The position numbers and the translations under genes are program-made. Below, one piece after another: positions 21,780-32,699 of a stretch of 64,000 bases of DNA; within the stretch, counting starts at the first letter, position 1, and every line of letters begins with the position of its first letter. This DNA is from Odontocerum albicorne (lineage: Eukaryota > Arthropoda > Insecta > Trichoptera > Odontoceridae). The DNA is taken from contig OX463856.1 in assembly GCA_949825065.1 (NCBI GenBank), positions 17,134,095 to 17,198,094 on the forward strand, given 5' to 3'. Under the pieces are notes generated by a model, which did not search any database, was not told the DNA's origin, and worked only from the letters and a program-made list of their open reading frames with translations.

Positions 21780-22335
21780 GTAATAAGGGTACAAGACATA
21801 ACAGTGTTTTTATTAATGTGACCATATGGAGCAAAGAGTATTATTGTAAACTCAGCATTACTTTTTATGCATGTGACCATTTGAAGTCAATAACATTAAA
21901 CAAGACGCAGCAGTGTTTTCATGAATGTGACCATTTGAGGGGAAGAGTATCATACAGGGCGTAGCAGTGTTTTCTTTAATGTGACCATTTAAAACGAAGA
22001 GTATTATACAAAATGCAGCAGTGTTTTTTTTAATGTGATCATTTTAGGTGAAGAGTATCATACAAGACGCATTAGTGTTTTCATAAATGTGACCTTTTGA
22101 AGCGAAGAGTATTTATTGTACAAGACGAAATAATGTTTTCATTAATGTGACCATTTGAGGTGATGAGTATTATATAAGACGCATTAGTGTTTTCATGAAT
22201 GTGACCATTTGAAGCGAAGAGTACTGTACAAGACGAAACAATATTTTCATGAATGTGACCATTTGAGATAAAGAGTGTTGTACAAGAAGCAGCAATGTTG
22301 TTATGAATACGAGTATGACCATTTGATTAATGCCC
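21780..22335. repeat. 54-bp minisatellite, ten units
   Basis: The core atgtgaccatttga recurs with gtga or equivalent at 21818, 21873, 21927, 21981, 22035, 22089, 22147, 22201, 22255 and 22315. Most steps are exactly 54 bp (18 codons). Units share agtgttttcat.aatgtgacc and gaagagtat and differ by substitutions. Some units are open in both directions, but stops break any frame through the whole array. Confidence 0.9.
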
Positions 22336-22597
22336 ATGTTCCCGCACAATGACTCTATGCGACACATAAATCATTCAGCAGAATGAACTCTTTTTATATT
22401 TTTATTCCGACGTTATATTTATGAATGTCCGGCAGGCACAGGCCCCAAACAAGATACTATATATCTGTTGTTCCGGTGTATATTTGCAAGTTCTTAAATC
22501 ATAAAATTACATATTCACCCTATATTCTATTCATGCTAGTGAATTGCAAAAAAATATTATAAAAACGTGAAAACAGTTTCTGCCATAAAAAATATTT

Positions 22598-22705
22598 AGT
22601 CTTCCGTAGCCTAGTTGGTAAGATGTCTGTCTTCTTATCTGGAGGTTGCGGGTTCGATTCTCGTCGGATTTTATAACAGGAATACAGAATGGGTTCACAG
22701 ACTTA
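22598..22705 (+). mobile_element. SINE S1, copy with intact A and B boxes
   Basis: The A box TAGCCTAGTTGG (22607-22618) and B box GGTTCGATTCT (about 22650-22660) are well kept, and the spacing matches the 4058 copy. It could be mistaken for a tRNA gene, but the acceptor ends do not pair fully and the S1 body (ttataacaggaatacagaat) follows. Confidence 0.75.
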
Positions 22706-23418
22706 TCTGTAAAGGTTAAAGTTAAGCGTTAAAACTGTATGCGATGAAAGTATTCTACAAATAATCTAAGGAAGGTTTTATCTTTTATAATTAAATTAAT
22801 TTTATTATATTACAGTCCTTCGAAAGTTCGTATGGACCCCTCAAATTGTTGAACCCCTCAAATTGTTCATGTTGAAAAGCGGAAGTAATAGACTTTCCGC
22901 GATCGTACGTGTTTCTAATCCTACCCCATGAAGACAGGCAACAACGCTCGCGCAAGTTTAGTGTTTTTACCAGAAAAACCCTCTAATCAGACTGGAACGC
23001 TTTTTTGGGTATCATAGACAAAACATCATTTTCATAGTAAAAATAGTGTACTATACACAATATTCATGGTCACCCACGTTTTATATAAAACGGGCTATCA
23101 GAGTGACGTTGGCGACACTGTCTGTGATGTACATTTCAGTTTTCAACCATTTTGGATAGGCGGTTTGTGTTTGACAGGCAAGTATTTACAACGCATTTTG
23201 GCACATTTGCGGAATTTTCATTTTAGATATGACTGAACAAATTTTTTTTTTCAGTTTTTGGCACTCCCCTACTAATTCGTGAATTTTTGGCCAAAACCAA
23301 CACTGTTCTGATGCCGCAGCCACCGTATTCACCGTATTAAAAAAAAACGATAAGAAAAGTGTATTTTATCTGATTAGGACTTCTGTGAAGGGGATAATAT
23401 TAATATTAATCTATTAAT
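22706..23418. other. Stretch with no gene recognised
   Basis: Less AT-rich around 22880-23330, with no motifs. A short duplication of cccctcaaattgtt lies at 22837-22866. Confidence 0.45.
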
Positions 23419-24768
23419 CTATATAAATGAAAATATAAATGTTCGTTAATTGAAAATCTCTAATCTCCGAAAGTTCTTCACCGATTGCTTTGAAATTTTG
23501 ACAAAAGGTTGCATTTGTATAAGCATGTTTATGTATTTTTTTTTTATATACGGTTGTATATAAAAAGTATATAAAACAGATGAAATAACGGGAGCGCCCT
23601 CTGCTGCGACACACGCAAACTAAACAATTATCATTGACAGTTATATCACATTGCATTTTCGACGTTTCGGAATTAATATTAAATATTAAATAATTAAATA
23701 CTCAATAATAAATATATTAAATATCTGTATAAATAAAAATGTAAATGTTGGTTAATTAAAAATCTCCAATCTCCGAAAGTTCTTCACCGATTGCTTTGAA
23801 ATTTTGACGAAAGGTTGCATTCGTATACAAGCATGTTTACATTTTTTTTTATATACTGTTGTATATAAAAAAGTATATAAAACAGACGAAATAATGGGAG
23901 CGTCTCCTGCAGCGACGCACGCAAACTAAACAATTCTCATTGACAGTTATGTCACATTGCATTTTCGACGTTTCGGAATTAATATTAAATAATTGAATAC
24001 TAAATAATAAATATCAAATATCTATATAAATAAAAATGTAAATGTTGGTTAATTAAAAATCTCCAATCTCCGAAAGTTTTTCATGGATTGCTTTGAAATT
24101 TTGACAGTTTCGTTTTGATTTCGAATATTAAATAATAAATATTAAATTATTAAATAATTAAATATTAAATAATACATATTAAATAATAAATGTAAAAAAT
24201 TATATAAAACAGACGAAATAATGGGAGCGCCCCTGTTGAACGTGACGGCAACATACGCAATATAGATTTCAATTTATTTTCATTTTGATATTAAATAATT
24301 AAATATTAAATAATTAAATATTAATAATAAATATTAAATAGTTAAATAATAAACATTAAATTTTCAAGTACGTCGTGTTGAAAAACAAGCGCCATCTGTT
24401 GGGATGTAAAAACACTCGCTATATTAAATAATTTATGCGTCATTTCGTAACGTGTGCGTCGTTGACGTCTAGCTCTAAAGAATATCTGTTTCACTTAGTT
24501 TTTTTAACTGGTTTTTTTATTTTTCATCGCAATTAGTGGTGAAATTGAATTGTGTTGATTGATTTTCATTTGAATTCAAATCATATCGTGAAATTGACTT
24601 TTGAAGTGACGCGGTCATGTGCTTCAGCGAGACGACGTGATGTTGGTATGTAAACTTTTGACAAACGCCACATTTGATGTAACGAACTGCCACATTTTTC
24701 TAATTTGTAACAAGATATATTAATTTGTCATTATTGTTGGTTTTTTGTAATGTATTAACCTAAATAAC

Positions 24769-25026
24769 TTGCTATTTATTAGAATCGAACCTTATATTAA
24801 AGTCGATAAAATAATTAAAATAACTGAACGTCGTTACAAGGCATTGTTTGCAATCATATTGACCGCCTGCTCTCCTTCATATGCAATAGAGTTATGGGAG
24901 AAATATAAATCGCACTTAGCTGAAGATATTTTCCGTCGAATACGCGAAGAAAATTCAAATATGAACATGGATTTCTCAGCAAAAATTTACAATGAAGCCA
25001 TGATAATGATTGAAGGTTGTGCTTAG
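24769..25026 (+). pseudogene. Helitron helicase segment (internal part)
   Basis: The 85-codon frame reads RRYKALFAIILTACSP, LWEKYKSHLAEDIFRRIR and EENSNMNMDFSAKIYNEAM. This resembles the linker before the Pif1-like helicase domain of Helitron proteins (LFA.LL..C.P..P..LW.KYK..M.EDI..R). It is therefore an internal piece, and would normally lie several hundred residues after the N-terminal segment that here sits downstream of it. It ends IEGCA and a stop; about 60 bp further on is a pyrimidine-rich tract ending in cag, like a splice acceptor. No full helicase motif is kept, so it cannot be active. Confidence 0.7.
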
Positions 25027-25115
25027 AAATCGCAAACCAAGTTCTCAATATGTTTCTGTTATAACTTTCTTTCTTCTTTTTCAGTGCAATCGATCTGCTT
25101 TAGTTCATCAAAATA

Positions 25116-25304
25116 ATGCCTCGCAGAAGATCAAACTTAGGTCGTCGTACTCGCGGAGCGGAAGTAATGCGACGAGTAATTGTAAATCAAACTGAAGAAG
25201 AACGGGCATCAACGAACGAGCGAAACAGACAAAGAATGGCTCAAATGCGTGCCGAGGAAGCAGCAGAGTGGCGTGCAGCCAGACTTGAGGATGCACGGTT
25301 GTGA
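25116..25304 (+). pseudogene. Helitron protein N-terminal segment
   Basis: The frame MPRRRSNLGRRTRGAEVMRR, NQTEEERASTNERNRQRMAQ, MRAEEAAEWRAARLEDARL is the characteristic charged N terminus of insect Helitron Rep/helicase proteins. The frame stops at 25302 and is followed by frame-shifted remains (QQNERGRLRVAERS). The Rep domain with its HUH motif and tyrosines is absent. Position just before the 3' terminus means almost everything between was deleted. Confidence 0.85.
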
Positions 25305-25512
25305 TCACGGTGATCGCGTTATGTAGATTCAGATCTGTTTCGTTCTCAACAGAATGAACGCGGCAGGCTGAGAGTGGCTGAAAGAAGTCAAAAATATTGT
25401 ATATGCACAAGCATTGTGAAATTAAACATATTTGAAACGTGTGCTTTACCTTTTCTTTCTTTTCCATTTAATCAATCTGAGCCACAGCAATGCGTGGTCG
25501 GGTACAGCTAGT

Positions 25513-26495
25513 GGTTAAATAAAATCTTTGTGAGAAAAAAAAATGTCGTTATTTTTTTAATCAAACCTCGTAAGTCAGTTTCCGAATTGTGTGACGAGCA
25601 GTTATCTGTTCAGTGCAGTACACATACAACCTAAAAAATAATGCGTATTCGGTCCCTACGGATTAGCTACAAAGGATCTTATAACTATTCTAATTAGACT
25701 GAGGTTTTCACATGAGTTTTTATTTATATTACCAACATTGTTCGTTTATTTTAACTTCCATACTAAAATTGGAATATATTCCATCTAAAGTTGGAATATA
25801 CCTTGGAATATATTTTGGTTGTATATGAATTGTAATTTAAGTTATAAAACATAAATTTTTCACGGAAAATTGAAAGGCTTTTTTTATTCAGTTATACCAC
25901 CCGAGTGAATCTAAGGCGATATATACTCTAAATATATAAATAAACCTTAAAAAAATGTACAATACACATTTGACTTTTATAGAGTTAAAACCATAGCGGA
26001 ACCAAAGAAAAAATGTCGACAAAATAATATCAAATATTTGAAATATAGCATTATTCAGTTGTCCACAAACAAAATATTACCATTGTGCCTGTTTTGCCCG
26101 AACACATCAATGAATCCACGAAATCTACAAAATTACAAATACACTCGAAAGAGTTAATGCTGATAAAAATATATAGCTTTAACTTATTTATTTACAAGCA
26201 CTAAAATATCAATTTTTGAAACGATGAAAGTTGACAGGTAAATTTTCAATCGTATTCCCACAAGACAATGTCTTACGTTTCCTTATTTATCGCTTTATCG
26301 GGATAACTACATATAGTATTGTTGTTGAAAAACTGATCCTACCACCTGTTTATAACATAAGATACTCGTACTTACTTCATACTGTATTATATGTTTGTAA
26401 CATATATACAAGCCAGCATCTTAAATAATCAAGAAAATTCCTTTGAGCAATAAAATGCAACAACGAATTAAATAAATGGCCCAGGATATATACTA
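25513..26495. other. AT-rich stretch with no gene
   Basis: Nothing recognised, apart from three irregular ttggaatata repeats at 25768-25822. Confidence 0.5.
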
Positions 26496-26498
26496 TAA

Positions 26499-26608
26499 GT
26501 CGTATTATTTGATGTTTCAAATTATGTGATGTCGTATTATGTGATGTTTTAAATTACGTGATGTTTTAAATTACGTGATGTCGTATTATGTAATGTTTTT
26601 CATTACGC
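26499..26608. repeat. 16-17 bp minisatellite
   Basis: Alternating units of gtcgtattatgtgatg and ttttaaattacgtgatg. The second type resembles the unit of the minisatellite at 35512-35607. Confidence 0.8.
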
Positions 26609-26996
26609 TGGTGGTGAATCGGGGGTTGTGTGTGTGTTTGTGGCTTTATTTTGATAGTTGGACTCGTACGTATCTGTTTTTCTCTTTTTTCGTGACAGTT
26701 AATCTGAGGTGGTATTTGTGGTCTAACTTTTTTTTTCTGCCATTTATTAATTTTCTTTTTTTCTGTTAATCTATATGTTCAAGGTTGTGTGATGAAAAAT
26801 ATGTTGTGTCCTCGCGACCGGGCTCGCCCTAAATTGGTGAAGTGTATTTTATGTGATGAGCCCAGACCTTTTGATCGTTTCTCTCTTAAATGTATTATTT
26901 TGCTATATATCTTGAAATATACGTGTAATTTTGGAATTTATTTATATCGTACATACTATGTTGTTATGAATAAACCTTTATTTATTTATTATTAAA
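26609..26996 (+). mobile_element. LINE family L-D, 3' end, copy 1
   Basis: gttgtgtcctcgcgaccgggctcgcccta (quoted in parts: cctcgcgaccgggctcgccc), then gatgagcccagacc and ctcttaaatgtattatttt, recur at 61680-61885 (minus) and in part at 63010-63250 (plus). The sequence ends in taaacctttatttatttatt, consistent with the polyadenylated 3' UTR of a retrotransposon. Confidence 0.65.
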
Positions 26997-27050
26997 AACA
27001 AACCAGTTTTCCATACAATTCGATGAGTATACTTATCCACCAAATGAAGC

Positions 27051-27740
27051 GTGTCCTTTTGTATGTGTTACATTCATAAAAGAAGAAGAAAATTAGGAAG
27101 AATTATTATTTGCAACAAGCTGATAACTGACACTAAAGGAGAACTTATATTTTATGTATCACAAGTTTTTTTTCAAGAAAAAGAAATTCTCCTGAATAAT
27201 ATCGTATCAGTTACTGCCGACAGTGCTTCAGCGAAGGTAGTTGGGTATCGTGAGTTCATTTTTTAAAGTCGGTTTTGTGCGGTCACAAGTTTTTTGAGTA
27301 GAAATATTGCAAACGGTTAGAACGAAAAGATAGAAAGAACTGCAAATAGTTGACTGCACATAGGTTTTTAATGATGCTGTTAACAAATATAGCACAACGC
27401 CAATCTCCTCATCAGTTATATATTTTTAAACTTATTGATTTAATTGCTATTAATTACTCTAAATAGTTACCAATCTGGCGTGTTATGTACAATTTCAATT
27501 TTATCAATAGATTTAAAATTGCAGTTTCAAGTATTTTTTTCCAAGTCATTTTTTTGAATTGAAAAAAAATACACTCACAGCTACGAGAACGTCAATATTT
27601 TAGTGCAATTCAAAAATTTAAACCACATTTACACATGTAATTTTATTGTTAGTTGAGATAGAGATAGAGTTTTCCCGAAGAAAGCGCTTAAAAAATATCT
27701 TTGAAAAGGGTGGTTAGCCAAAAAAGTTTGGGAAACTCTG
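27051..27740 (+). mobile_element. hAT transposon relic with right terminal repeat
   Basis: The 71-codon frame reads KLITDTKGELIFYVSQVFF then EKEILLNNIVSVTADSASA and VVGYREFIF, matching the catalytic-domain pattern NI.S.ATDGAP.MVGR..GFI of ZBED-like hAT transposases (the catalytic Asp is kept as TADS). At 27268-27410 follow shifted remains of the C-terminal dimerisation region (RFCAVTSFLS, LLTNIAQRQ), homologous to 33255-33480. The plus strand ends aaaaagtttgggaaactctg at 27740, the inverse of a hAT end (CAGAGTTTCCCAAACTTTTT). Large parts are missing. Confidence 0.68.
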
Positions 27741-27965
27741 ATTAGTAGTATTACGAATGGCAAATCAACATAGATGACGTAATTAAGAATATATTGAGTG
27801 CAACTTTCCGGCTCATCATGGGCCAGTGTTTTATAATCGCAATTTTAGACTGAAAAGCAAAAAAGTCTGTAACGCTTGATTCATACCATCTCTTATGAAT
27901 AAATGTGAATCACGGGTTCCCTCTAGACGACATATTAGGTTACTCTGAAAAATATCAGTAGTGGC

Positions 27966-28225
27966 ACCTCAGGCAAATAATAAAGATTCGATGGTATCAT
28001 AGAATATCAAATGATGAAGTTTTGAGAAGAGCAAACTGCTATTTCATCGAGATTCTGGTGTCACGTGCTCGCTTGCGTTGGTCAGGACACGTGGTTCGCA
28101 TGTATAAGTAGACTTCTAAGAAATATCATCTTCTCGAGCTTACAGAAGGCAGAAATATATACGGTGGGCAGCGTAAAATATATATGGAAATACTGCATGA
28201 GATGCTTAAAAACTTAAAAGCCTTC
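27966..28225 (+). pseudogene. LINE polymerase C terminus (third type)
   Basis: The frame reads LRQIIKIRWYHRISNDEVLR, RANCYFIEILVSRARLRWSG and HVVRMYK, then a stop, then ELTEGRNIYGGQRKIYMEIL. This is the W.D.I.N.EVL.RA......I...QLRW.GHV.RM tail of insect endonuclease-reverse transcriptases. Apart from one stop it stays in a single frame. It abuts the L-B end in opposite orientation at 28228. Confidence 0.78.
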
Positions 28226-28227
28226 TA

Positions 28228-28680
28228 TTATATTTATTTATTTTACACTTTTATTACAAATACAATCTGGCGGGCTTAATCCCAGAAGGCAATCTCTTCC
28301 TACCAACCAGACAAAAGTAAATAAAGCAAGTTACATGACTGCATAAATCATTCAAATAACTATCCGTCCCCACGAAATCCATAAACACTTACTATACGTG
28401 AGCATATACCCACGAATCCCACAAAGACGGACAATCACCCGAACATTATTTTTCATACAAAGTGAGATATCATCAATCAAAAGAAAAGGGAGGGATGGAG
28501 AAGAGGAAAGGAAAAATTGGGAATGAAATACTTTATATACTGACTAGAAATTATGAGTTTTTTCAGTCGTTTCTTAAAGCATGCCAAGGACGGAGCGAGT
28601 CTTATATTGGTTTGTAACTGATTCCAGAGTCTCACTGCATGGACAGTAAACAACGACTGAACTGAAAAGGTCAATAAGCA
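28228..28680 (-). mobile_element. LINE family L-B, C terminus and 3' UTR
   Basis: On the minus strand the frame MTFSVQSLFTVHAVRLWNQL and TNIRLAPSLACFKKRLKKLI (28674-28477) is the end of a CR1/jockey-like polymerase. About 170 bp of 3' UTR follows, with catgtaacttgctttatt, ctggttggtaggaagagatt (28310-28291), a gattgcc hairpin and a tail of aataaataaat type at 28245-28230. The UTR end is nearly identical to the SINE S1 tail. Other L-B tails are at 48968-49070, 51820-51875 and possibly 57950-58040. Confidence 0.82.
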
Positions 28681-28689
28681 ATTTCTGTT

Positions 28690-30395
28690 TGAGCGTAGCG
28701 CTAATCAATGATTGGAAAGACTTGAAAATTTTTCGGCGAGATAAGAGGGGGTTATATTATACTATACTCGTCACGGCTAATTTTGCTTTCAATTTAATTA
28801 AACTTTTTAAGTAATGGTTGTTAGTTATTTCGGCTTAACTACAATTTCTTATAACTGAACATATATTTTACTTTAAGCTTTGTATCTAATTGGTTTTTAC
28901 ATGTTTACATATAAGCTATATAAAATAAGTTAATAAAATTCTCCTTCCCACGAACAAAACACGAATATGAGTCAAGTTGTAAAAACATAGATAAATGTTT
29001 TCGTATAATGTTTAACATTTCAAAAATGGCTGCGAAAAGTTTTTGAAACCTCACGAGTGGATTTGTGAAAAGTTTTTTATTATTAAGATATGTTTTCCTC
29101 CAGGTGTCTATATTTACATCGGATCATTCAAATTAGGCATACTTTTACCCCAGGGTGTCACTTGAGATTCTGAAAACTTTCAGAATATTTTAGTACTGGT
29201 ATTTCAAAAGGATTTTTCTATGGCTTTCTGTTTGCGTATTCAAACACATTTTCTCTCTTTAAGCGTCTAATTTTGTAAAATCTATTTTACACCTCGACTT
29301 ATTTTCATGTTCGACATCAGTGATTAAACAATTTAAAATATTAATATGACAATCTCAGAGTTCTAGTTGCGGGTTCATTTATCAATTTTCTTTCAAAAAT
29401 CGAATCGGATTTTTATTACAAGCTTCTTTAACACCATCACTTTATGTAAATTTTTTTTTATCAGTGAACAAGTGAGTTCGTTCAGTTCAAAAGTGAGTTC
29501 AAGTGCCCTCGATGATAGTTTAATATCTAAACGTCGCTATAAAAATTGTACTTTTATTAATAGTATAATCAAACTCACCAAATTGTACTGTTTACAACAA
29601 AAGTGTAAAAAGGCAATTGTCCACGTAATTGCATCATTTTTTTGTTTCAATGTATAACTATGGTCAAGATTTGGTGTAACTGGTCTTCAATGAAAATCAA
29701 TAATAATTGAAAAGACAATCAATATACTCGTAGCGCCGTTGAGATAGCAGACTATCAAACAACATACATTTTAACAAAGCGTGTGAATGAGTGGAGGTAA
29801 CGGCGCCATGTTAGCGAAACAGTATGGTGTGACTCAGTACGCATCTAACAGTGAAAGAAATATATTTGTGTCGCTTTTACTCGTTGAATAACAAGCATTT
29901 AAAATGTATACTTCAATTGATAATCCCGTCAGCTGCTAACTATGCTAAATAATAAGGTTTTCGTTAACCAGAATCTGTAAAATCGTTGAAATTCATCGTT
30001 GAATTTAATGAACAAATTATAATACAAAAAAGAACTTTTGATGAATAGTTTCATGATTCACCTAAGTGACCGTATCTTTAAGTCTCAGAGTTAAGTTTTT
30101 TATTATTTTGCTTTAACTCTTTAGTCAGAGTAATAGGTTTAATTAAAACTCTTTTTCTCTTTCTCTTCTAAAGTTATTTCAAGTGTTAAAAAGATACACT
30201 ATAATTTAAATAAAAATTATAAATTCTTCTTCTTAAGTATGGTACCCTTCAAAATAGACAACATTGTAATTCGGACATTTAGGAGAACGTGGCTGGGAAG
30301 CAATATTGTCTTCGGCCTCTGCTTGGGGTTTAGAATTTGATCAATCGTTGCTAATCCTCGTAGTAGAAAATCTTTAATTGGAATAATAAATTTAA
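28690..30395. other. Long stretch with no gene recognised
   Basis: AT-rich; a 96-codon frame at 29367-29657 (plus) has no known motif. A slightly less AT-rich patch lies at 29725-29880. No dispersed repeat identified. Confidence 0.45.
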
Positions 30396-30705
30396 TTGGA
30401 AAGCGAAGCTGTGCCGTGGGTTTTGTTTTTTATAAGGGAGTGAGCTGCCCCACACTAGTAAACTCACTGACCATACCGTGGTACTGAATCCGATGGTAGA
30501 CCGAAGTGAGACGATCGGAGCACACCTACATTTTTTTCTCATTTTGAAAGAACAGTTATGACCGAATTCAAATGTATCCTTATACCCCCAAACACGAGGT
30601 GGAAAAAATTCTTGCGTAATTCGACGAAAGTAGCACAGCAAAGGGTTCGAACCGACGACATTTTACATGGAAGTCCAGTACGTTATTATACGGCCATCCA
30701 CATTA
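30396..30705 (-). mobile_element. SINE S2, minus-strand copy
   Basis: Read on the minus strand: an A-box-like atggccgtataataacg, B box GGTTCGAACCC, then gtgctac, ggtataaggatac, ttcggtcat, gtgctccgatcgtctcactt, and further on gtgagtttactagtg and gcacagcttcgctttccaa. These blocks occur in the same order at 51880-52240 and 56155-56535. The body of about 300 bp is unlike S1. A frame that crosses it is accidental. Confidence 0.72.
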
Positions 30706-31154
30706 TAAACTTTTAGAACTACGGTTTAGGGCGTTGTTACAGGTCTCATTTGGATTTAGAACTATGGTTTTGGGAGTAAGCACGAGTCTCGCGGTTCGTT
30801 ATTGCACGTATTAACAACACTATCGCACATGGTACAACAACTTTCGCACAACTACTTGACGTGTACAAGTATTATTACCCGACACTCTTTTTCTCAACTG
30901 GACTGTTGTATATATTTTGGGTTCTATTAGAAATCGAGTGCTTAATCTTTGGGTAGAAGAAGAAAAAAAACAAGTTTATAAATAGGTTCCATTTTTTTTC
31001 AACGTATAATCATAAGAAATAATTTTTAAAAATCACTAAGGATGAGAATGCAACTATTGGGTATTTCTATACTTAACATTATCTATCTATGAGTACATTA
31101 AATTGTCCACCAAATAATTAGTAATTTGGTGGAAATTTTAAAACATTATACGTT
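30706..31154. other. Stretch with no gene recognised
   Basis: A short imperfect repeat (ttttagaactacggtttagg at 30711, then tttagaactatggttttggg at 30756). Nothing else. Confidence 0.45.
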
Positions 31155-31345
31155 AGATGTTGTTAAGTTCAGAAGCGTCCTTCTCCAGCATTTTCTCAAT
31201 CTAAGGACTTGACTGAGATACTTGTTATTCCATTTTATTTTAAGGGGTTTTTTCCTATAATTTCATATTCTTCTTGCCCTTAAGAAAATTTTCTTTTTGA
31301 GATCAAGTATTTAGTTTGAATTTATTTACTGTGTTTTGATATCCA
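31155..31345 (+). repeat. Dispersed repeat R-F, copy 2
   Basis: Aligns with 4897-5095 from gatgttgttaag through gtccttctccagc and tcaatctaagg to the tttgaattta block. Confidence 0.65.
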
Positions 31346-31362
31346 TGTTGTATCATTATAAG

Positions 31363-31385
31363 TTGTTCGGAAAGTAATTTTACAT
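31363..31385 (+). mobile_element. Mariner-like left terminal repeat
   Basis: TTGTTCGGAAAGTAATTTTA is the inverse partner of the end at 34713-34732 (minus strand TTGTCCGGAAAGTAATTTCG), with 17 or 18 of 20 bases matching. Between them lie 3.4 kb of later insertions. Confidence 0.6.
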
Positions 31386-32066
31386 TTTTCAGATATATGT
31401 TATAAGGATTTTTTAATCGTTGTTAACTTTATTTTAAACGTGCTTAATACATATTATTATAAATGGATATGTGCAATTTTTAACGTTTGGGTTTATTACA
31501 GCTTAAGCTGTTTTTTTATTACTGCTTAAGCGGTTTTTTTCGGTAATTTTGTAAATTGAATAAAATAAATTATTTTTCCGTTGTTCGATGCTTTTTTACT
31601 ACCGTAAAAAAAATGTACACAAACAAAAAAAAAAGAAAAAATATATGGTGACAATATACTAAGCGATCGTGTGTATCCAATTTGTTTAAAAAATCCGCAA
31701 CTGTGGTACTCGAAGGCGCAAAAAAGGCGATTACCATCGATAACGACCAAACCAAGACTTGAAGAACAATTAGTGTTCTACAGCATGCGAGATTGCTGAT
31801 ATACTAAATATGTTGAAAACTTCCATCCGCGAGCTTTATTTGTAATTTTGTGTTTAAATATGACTTCAAAATACGGAATTGATTTCCGGACAAATCAATA
31901 TTTTGAAAGATATATTTTTCCTGAATTGTCAATTTTTTTTGGAAGTCATTGATCCGTTTCTATTGTTTTTTTTTTAATTGTAACTGTAATATTTAAAAGA
32001 TACTGAAATGTCAGTTTTTTGTAAATAAATTTAAAAAAATTAAGTTATCACATCAATGTTATTTCT
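31386..32066. other. AT-rich stretch with no gene
   Basis: Would be the C-terminal side of a mariner gene if the two terminal repeats belong together, but I cannot recognise the catalytic domain in any frame. Confidence 0.4.
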
Positions 32067-32310
32067 ATTGTATATTATTTATAGTTAAGGCAATAACATT
32101 GTGGAGGTTTAAAGTCATTGTAATTTGGTTTATCAAACACTGTTTATTCCACTTTTTGTAATGGTATAACCCTACCGGTTTCAAGGCTTTCACCTCGTCA
32201 TCAAGGGAGTCTTGTTTGTGCTTCCCTGATCATGAGGTAAAAGCCTTGAAACCGACCGGGTTATACCGCTACAAAAAGTGGAATAAACAGTGTTTGATAA
32301 AACAAATTAC
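32067..32310 (+). mobile_element. Foldback family A, copy A2, complete
   Basis: A left extension (atttatagttaaggcaataa to gtggaggttt) leads into an inverted repeat whose arms run 32116-32209 and 32221-32314 with scattered mismatches. A 12-bp exact direct repeat, AATGTTATTTCT, flanks it at 32055-32066 and 32311-32322. The inner right arm reads ccctgatcatgaggtaaaag and ttgaaaccg. Confidence 0.88.
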
Positions 32311-32322
32311 AATGTTATTTCT

Positions 32323-32695
32323 GTATTAAAATAAAATTTTAATGCATTTTTTTCCTGGAAAACTCTTTTCCCGGGAAATTTTTTAGAAATGTCTTAACAA
32401 TAATTTTCCTTCTCTCATACTTTATACGCCCGGTCCTATTTCAGTTCAGTAATGGTTTCAATTAATAACGACTACCAGCTTTGTTGTTTTTCAGTTGGCG
32501 ATTGCTCAATTTTAACACGATTTTTTTTTCTTCTTATCTTTGCCATCAAAATTATTAATGGGATTCGTGCGTAAGAGTTATTATGATTCTAACTCGCAGA
32601 TTAATTAAGCGCAGCTTTGTAGATTTTCTTATTTGCACTGATATATGTTTTTAATATGTTCGTTACTTCAAACGATATTTTTTATTCATTTAATT
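32323..32695. other. AT-rich stretch with no gene
   Basis: Nothing recognised. Confidence 0.5.
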
Positions 32696-32699
32696 TCAA

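Larger units (their letters stand above)
23419..25512 (+). mobile_element. Helitron, non-autonomous, with triplicated 5' end
   Basis: The 5' end tctatataaatgaaaata (23419), typical of insect Helitrons, is repeated at 23724 and 24021, each followed by aatctc.aatctccgaaagtt and the same 250 bp. The 3' end at 25478-25511 has a short GC hairpin (ccacagcaatgcgtgg), then tcgggtacag and CTAG followed by T, the standard Helitron terminus. Helitrons move by rolling-circle replication. The region 24115-24365 is a low-complexity ttaaataa array. Two pieces of the Rep/helicase protein remain (24769-25026 and 25116-25304). Confidence 0.85.

Noticed and set aside
21780..22335. Degenerate zinc-finger array in the 54-bp repeat
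   Set aside because: No Cys-x2-Cys or His-x3-His spacing is kept in any frame, and frame breaks occur within the array.
22598..22680. Possible functional tRNA gene with good A and B boxes
   Set aside because: The acceptor ends do not pair, a SINE body follows directly, and the same head recurs in at least eight other S1 copies.
29367..29657. 96-codon frame as a gene
   Set aside because: Phe- and Ile-rich from T-rich codons, with no family signature.
30351..30641. 96-codon open frame on the minus strand as a gene
   Set aside because: It coincides with SINE S2 in inverse orientation and shows no protein motif.
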